NCBI GenBank assembly: GCA_017999075.1
Contig: JAGOBX010000175.1
Span: 1-7,200, forward strand
Length of the DNA: 7,200 bases
Origin: JAGOBX01 sp017999075 [NCBI: Candidatus Babelota bacterium]
Lineage (GTDB): Bacteria > JAGOBX01
Direction: 5' to 3'
Part shown: positions 6,068 to 7,200 of the stretch, piece by piece
Numbering within the stretch: position 1 is the first letter of the stretch
Layout: each line of letters starts with the position of its first letter
Position numbers and translations under genes: made by a program
Notes under the pieces: generated by a model
The model's database searches: none
The model's input: the letters and a program-made list of their open reading frames with translations, nothing else
What the model was told of the DNA's origin: nothing

Positions 6068-6108
6068 ATAGGGAATATTCAATAAAATGAGTGTTCCCTA
6101 TTTTTTTT
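6068..6108 (+). terminator. Strong intrinsic terminator of the zinc-ribbon / DUF5666 unit
   Basis: Arms 6068-6081 and 6088-6101 pair over 14 positions (12 Watson-Crick, 2 G-U) around the loop ATAAAA. The GGGAA/TTCCC core sits at the base of the stem, and a run of eight T (6101-6108) follows at once. The T run covers the last bases of the convergent fabH frame. In the minus direction no T run follows the hairpin, so it acts mainly on plus-strand transcripts. Confidence 0.9.
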
Positions 6109-7102
6109 ATAAAGTTAAAAGCAGGGCTCCCCAAGTAAATCCGCCGCCGAAAGCTACAACTAAAATATTAGATCCTTTTTTCACCAATTCTTTTTTTACT
6201 ACTTCATCTAAAGCTATAGCTATAGTGGCTGCTGAAGTGTTGCCGTATTTTTGGATATTTATATAAACTTTATCTTCAGGAATTTGCAATCTTTTTCTGA
6301 CAAAATCCAAAATTCTTATATTAGCCTGATGGAATATAACCATATCCAGATTATTAACATTCATATTATTTTTCAATAATATTTCTTCGGCAATGGAACT
6401 CATGCTTTTTATTGCGACTTTAAATACCGCATTACCATCCATATTTATGAAATGCAATTTATTTTTTATAGTATGTTCTGATGCCGGCATTCTTGAACCT
6501 CCGGCAGGTAATTTAAGCAAATCACCATAACTTCCGTCTGCTTTTAAAATATAATCGTGTATATGACTTTCGCCGGGACCTTTTTTTAAAATAGCGGCGC
6601 CTGCTCCGTCTCCGAATAAAACACACATACTTCTGTCTTCATAATCAGTAATTCTGCTTAAAGTTTCGGCGGCTATGATAAGAGCGGTATTCATATTGTT
6701 GTTATTGCTCATAATATCTTTTGCTACAGATAAAGCATAAATAAAACCGGTGCATGCTGCTGATAAATCAAAACACGCTGCATTTACAGCATTTAGTTTA
6801 TTTTGAATTATGCATGCAGTGGAAGGAAAAGACATATCAGGAGTTACGGTAGCGACTATTATTAAATCAATTTCTGAAATTGATATACCTGCTGAATCAA
6901 TTGCATTTAACGCAGCCTTATAACCTAAATCTGAAGTTGCTTCGTCAGGTGCGGCTATATGTCTTTGCTCAATACCTGTTCTTTGTATAATCCATTCGTT
7001 TGTAGTATCAACCATTTTTTCAAAATCAGCGTTAGTTAAAATTTTTTCAGGAACATATGAACCTGTTCCTGCAATAAATATTTTAGTTTTATCTATAGAC
7101 AT
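6107..7102 (-). CDS. fabH: Beta-ketoacyl-ACP synthase III
   Basis: A 331-residue cytoplasmic enzyme that condenses an acyl-CoA (acetyl-CoA or a branched primer) with malonyl-ACP to start fatty-acid synthesis. The catalytic triad is in place: Cys117 in SAACTGF, His258 in FHQAN and Asn288 in YGNTS. Other family marks are NEWIIQRTGI (35-44), GDGAGA (164-169), LPAGGSRMPAS (198-208) and the C-terminal GGGFTWGALLL (319-329). Length is normal. The start ATG 7102 has GGAG ten bases upstream. It is not next to plsX or acpP inside the window; genes beyond the right edge cannot be seen. It is convergent with the DUF5666-like gene and its stop codon lies inside that gene's terminator T run. Primer specificity (straight or branched) cannot be read from the sequence. 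A divergent KAS III paralogue is possible, but GGSRMPAS and the complete triad favour true FabH. Confidence 0.95.
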   Translation of the reverse strand: MSIDKTKIFIAGTGSYVPEKILTNADFEKMVDTTNEWIIQRTGIEQRHIAAPDEATSDLGYKAALNAIDSAGISISEIDLIIVATVTPDMSFPSTACIIQNKLNAVNAACFDLSAACTGFIYALSVAKDIMSNNNNMNTALIIAAETLSRITDYEDRSMCVLFGDGAGAAILKKGPGESHIHDYILKADGSYGDLLKLPAGGSRMPASEHTIKNKLHFINMDGNAVFKVAIKSMSSIAEEILLKNNMNVNNLDMVIFHQANIRILDFVRKRLQIPEDKVYINIQKYGNTSAATIAIALDEVVKKELVKKGSNILVVAFGGGFTWGALLLTL

Positions 7103-7112
7103 TTGTTATAAT

Positions 7113-7118
7113 CTCCGG
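7113..7118 (-). promoter_or_regulatory. Ribosome binding site of fabH
   Basis: The minus strand reads CCGGAG, with GGAG ten bases before ATG 7102. The spacing is slightly long but workable, and it supports this start. Confidence 0.65.
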
Positions 7119-7120
7119 AA

Positions 7121-7149
7121 ACTATAAATATAAAATATAAAACAAACAA
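7121..7149 (-). promoter_or_regulatory. Weak candidate promoter for fabH
   Basis: The minus strand reads TTGTTT (7149-7144), a 17-nt spacer, then TATAGT (7126-7121, five of six). The predicted start would fall on the ribosome site and leave a leader of only about 12 nt, so the true promoter may be further upstream or fabH may be co-transcribed with a gene beyond the edge. Confidence 0.25.
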
Positions 7150-7178
7150 ATTAAATTCAGTAACCAGATGAATTTAAT
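7150..7178. repeat. Perfect 9-bp inverted repeat upstream of fabH
   Basis: ATTAAATTC (7150-7158) and GAATTTAAT (7170-7178) are perfect inverted arms with an 11-base centre. It lies 48 bases before the fabH start. In the minus direction it is followed by a T-rich stretch broken by G, so it may be a weak terminator of an upstream gene outside the window, or a dimer-binding operator for fabH. The sequence alone does not decide. Confidence 0.45.
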
Positions 7179-7200
7179 GTTTTAATTTACTAATTTTTTT

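Noticed and set aside
1-7200. Mobile element, CRISPR array, tRNA or rRNA
   Set aside because: I found no transposase or integrase motifs, no spaced direct repeats, no tRNA cloverleaf with a GTTCRA-type arm, and no G+C-rich rRNA-like block on either strand.

Overview
This window is very AT-rich (by eye well under one-third G+C) and is densely packed with genes. It looks like chromosomal DNA of a low-GC bacterium. FabH, PgpA, a Sec-type secreted protein and several surface-glycan-type enzymes fit a bacterium with phospholipid membranes and an elaborate envelope, more likely Gram-negative-like than not. An Elusimicrobiota/Endomicrobia-like or other uncultured anaerobic lineage would fit, but the sequence does not prove any taxon. 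I see no tRNA, rRNA, insertion sequence, CRISPR array or integrase.

Region 1 (1-3366, minus strand) is a tight three-gene run read from right to left: a family 2 glycosyltransferase, a radical SAM enzyme with a SPASM-like cysteine-rich C-terminus, and a membrane-anchored SGNH/GDSL-hydrolase-like protein with an internal TPR-like unit. The last gene runs off the left edge. Both junctions are 4-bp ATGA stop/start overlaps, so the three proteins are probably made together. The likely setting is synthesis and modification of a cell-surface glycan, but the product is unknown.

Region 2 (3367-4632) holds a 177-bp divergent spacer with a candidate promoter for each side, then a plus-strand family 4 glycosyltransferase, probably part of the same glycan locus. 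Its 3' end overlaps, tail to tail, the 3' end of pgpA (4604-5137, minus), which encodes phosphatidylglycerophosphatase A of phosphatidylglycerol synthesis.

Region 3 (5138-6108) starts with a second divergent spacer carrying a consensus TTGACA promoter. It reads into a 61-residue zinc-ribbon protein with a very acidic tail, then a secreted Ala/Lys-rich protein with a DUF5666-like core. A strong intrinsic terminator with a 14-bp stem closes this unit.

Region 4 (6107-7200) is fabH on the minus strand (beta-ketoacyl-ACP synthase III, fatty-acid initiation), convergent with region 3. A perfect 9-bp inverted repeat lies upstream of it at the right edge.

The window thus joins two lipid genes (pgpA, fabH) and two small genes of unknown role to one edge of a surface-glycan locus. 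The least explained part is the coupled GT2 / radical SAM / SGNH-TPR cassette.
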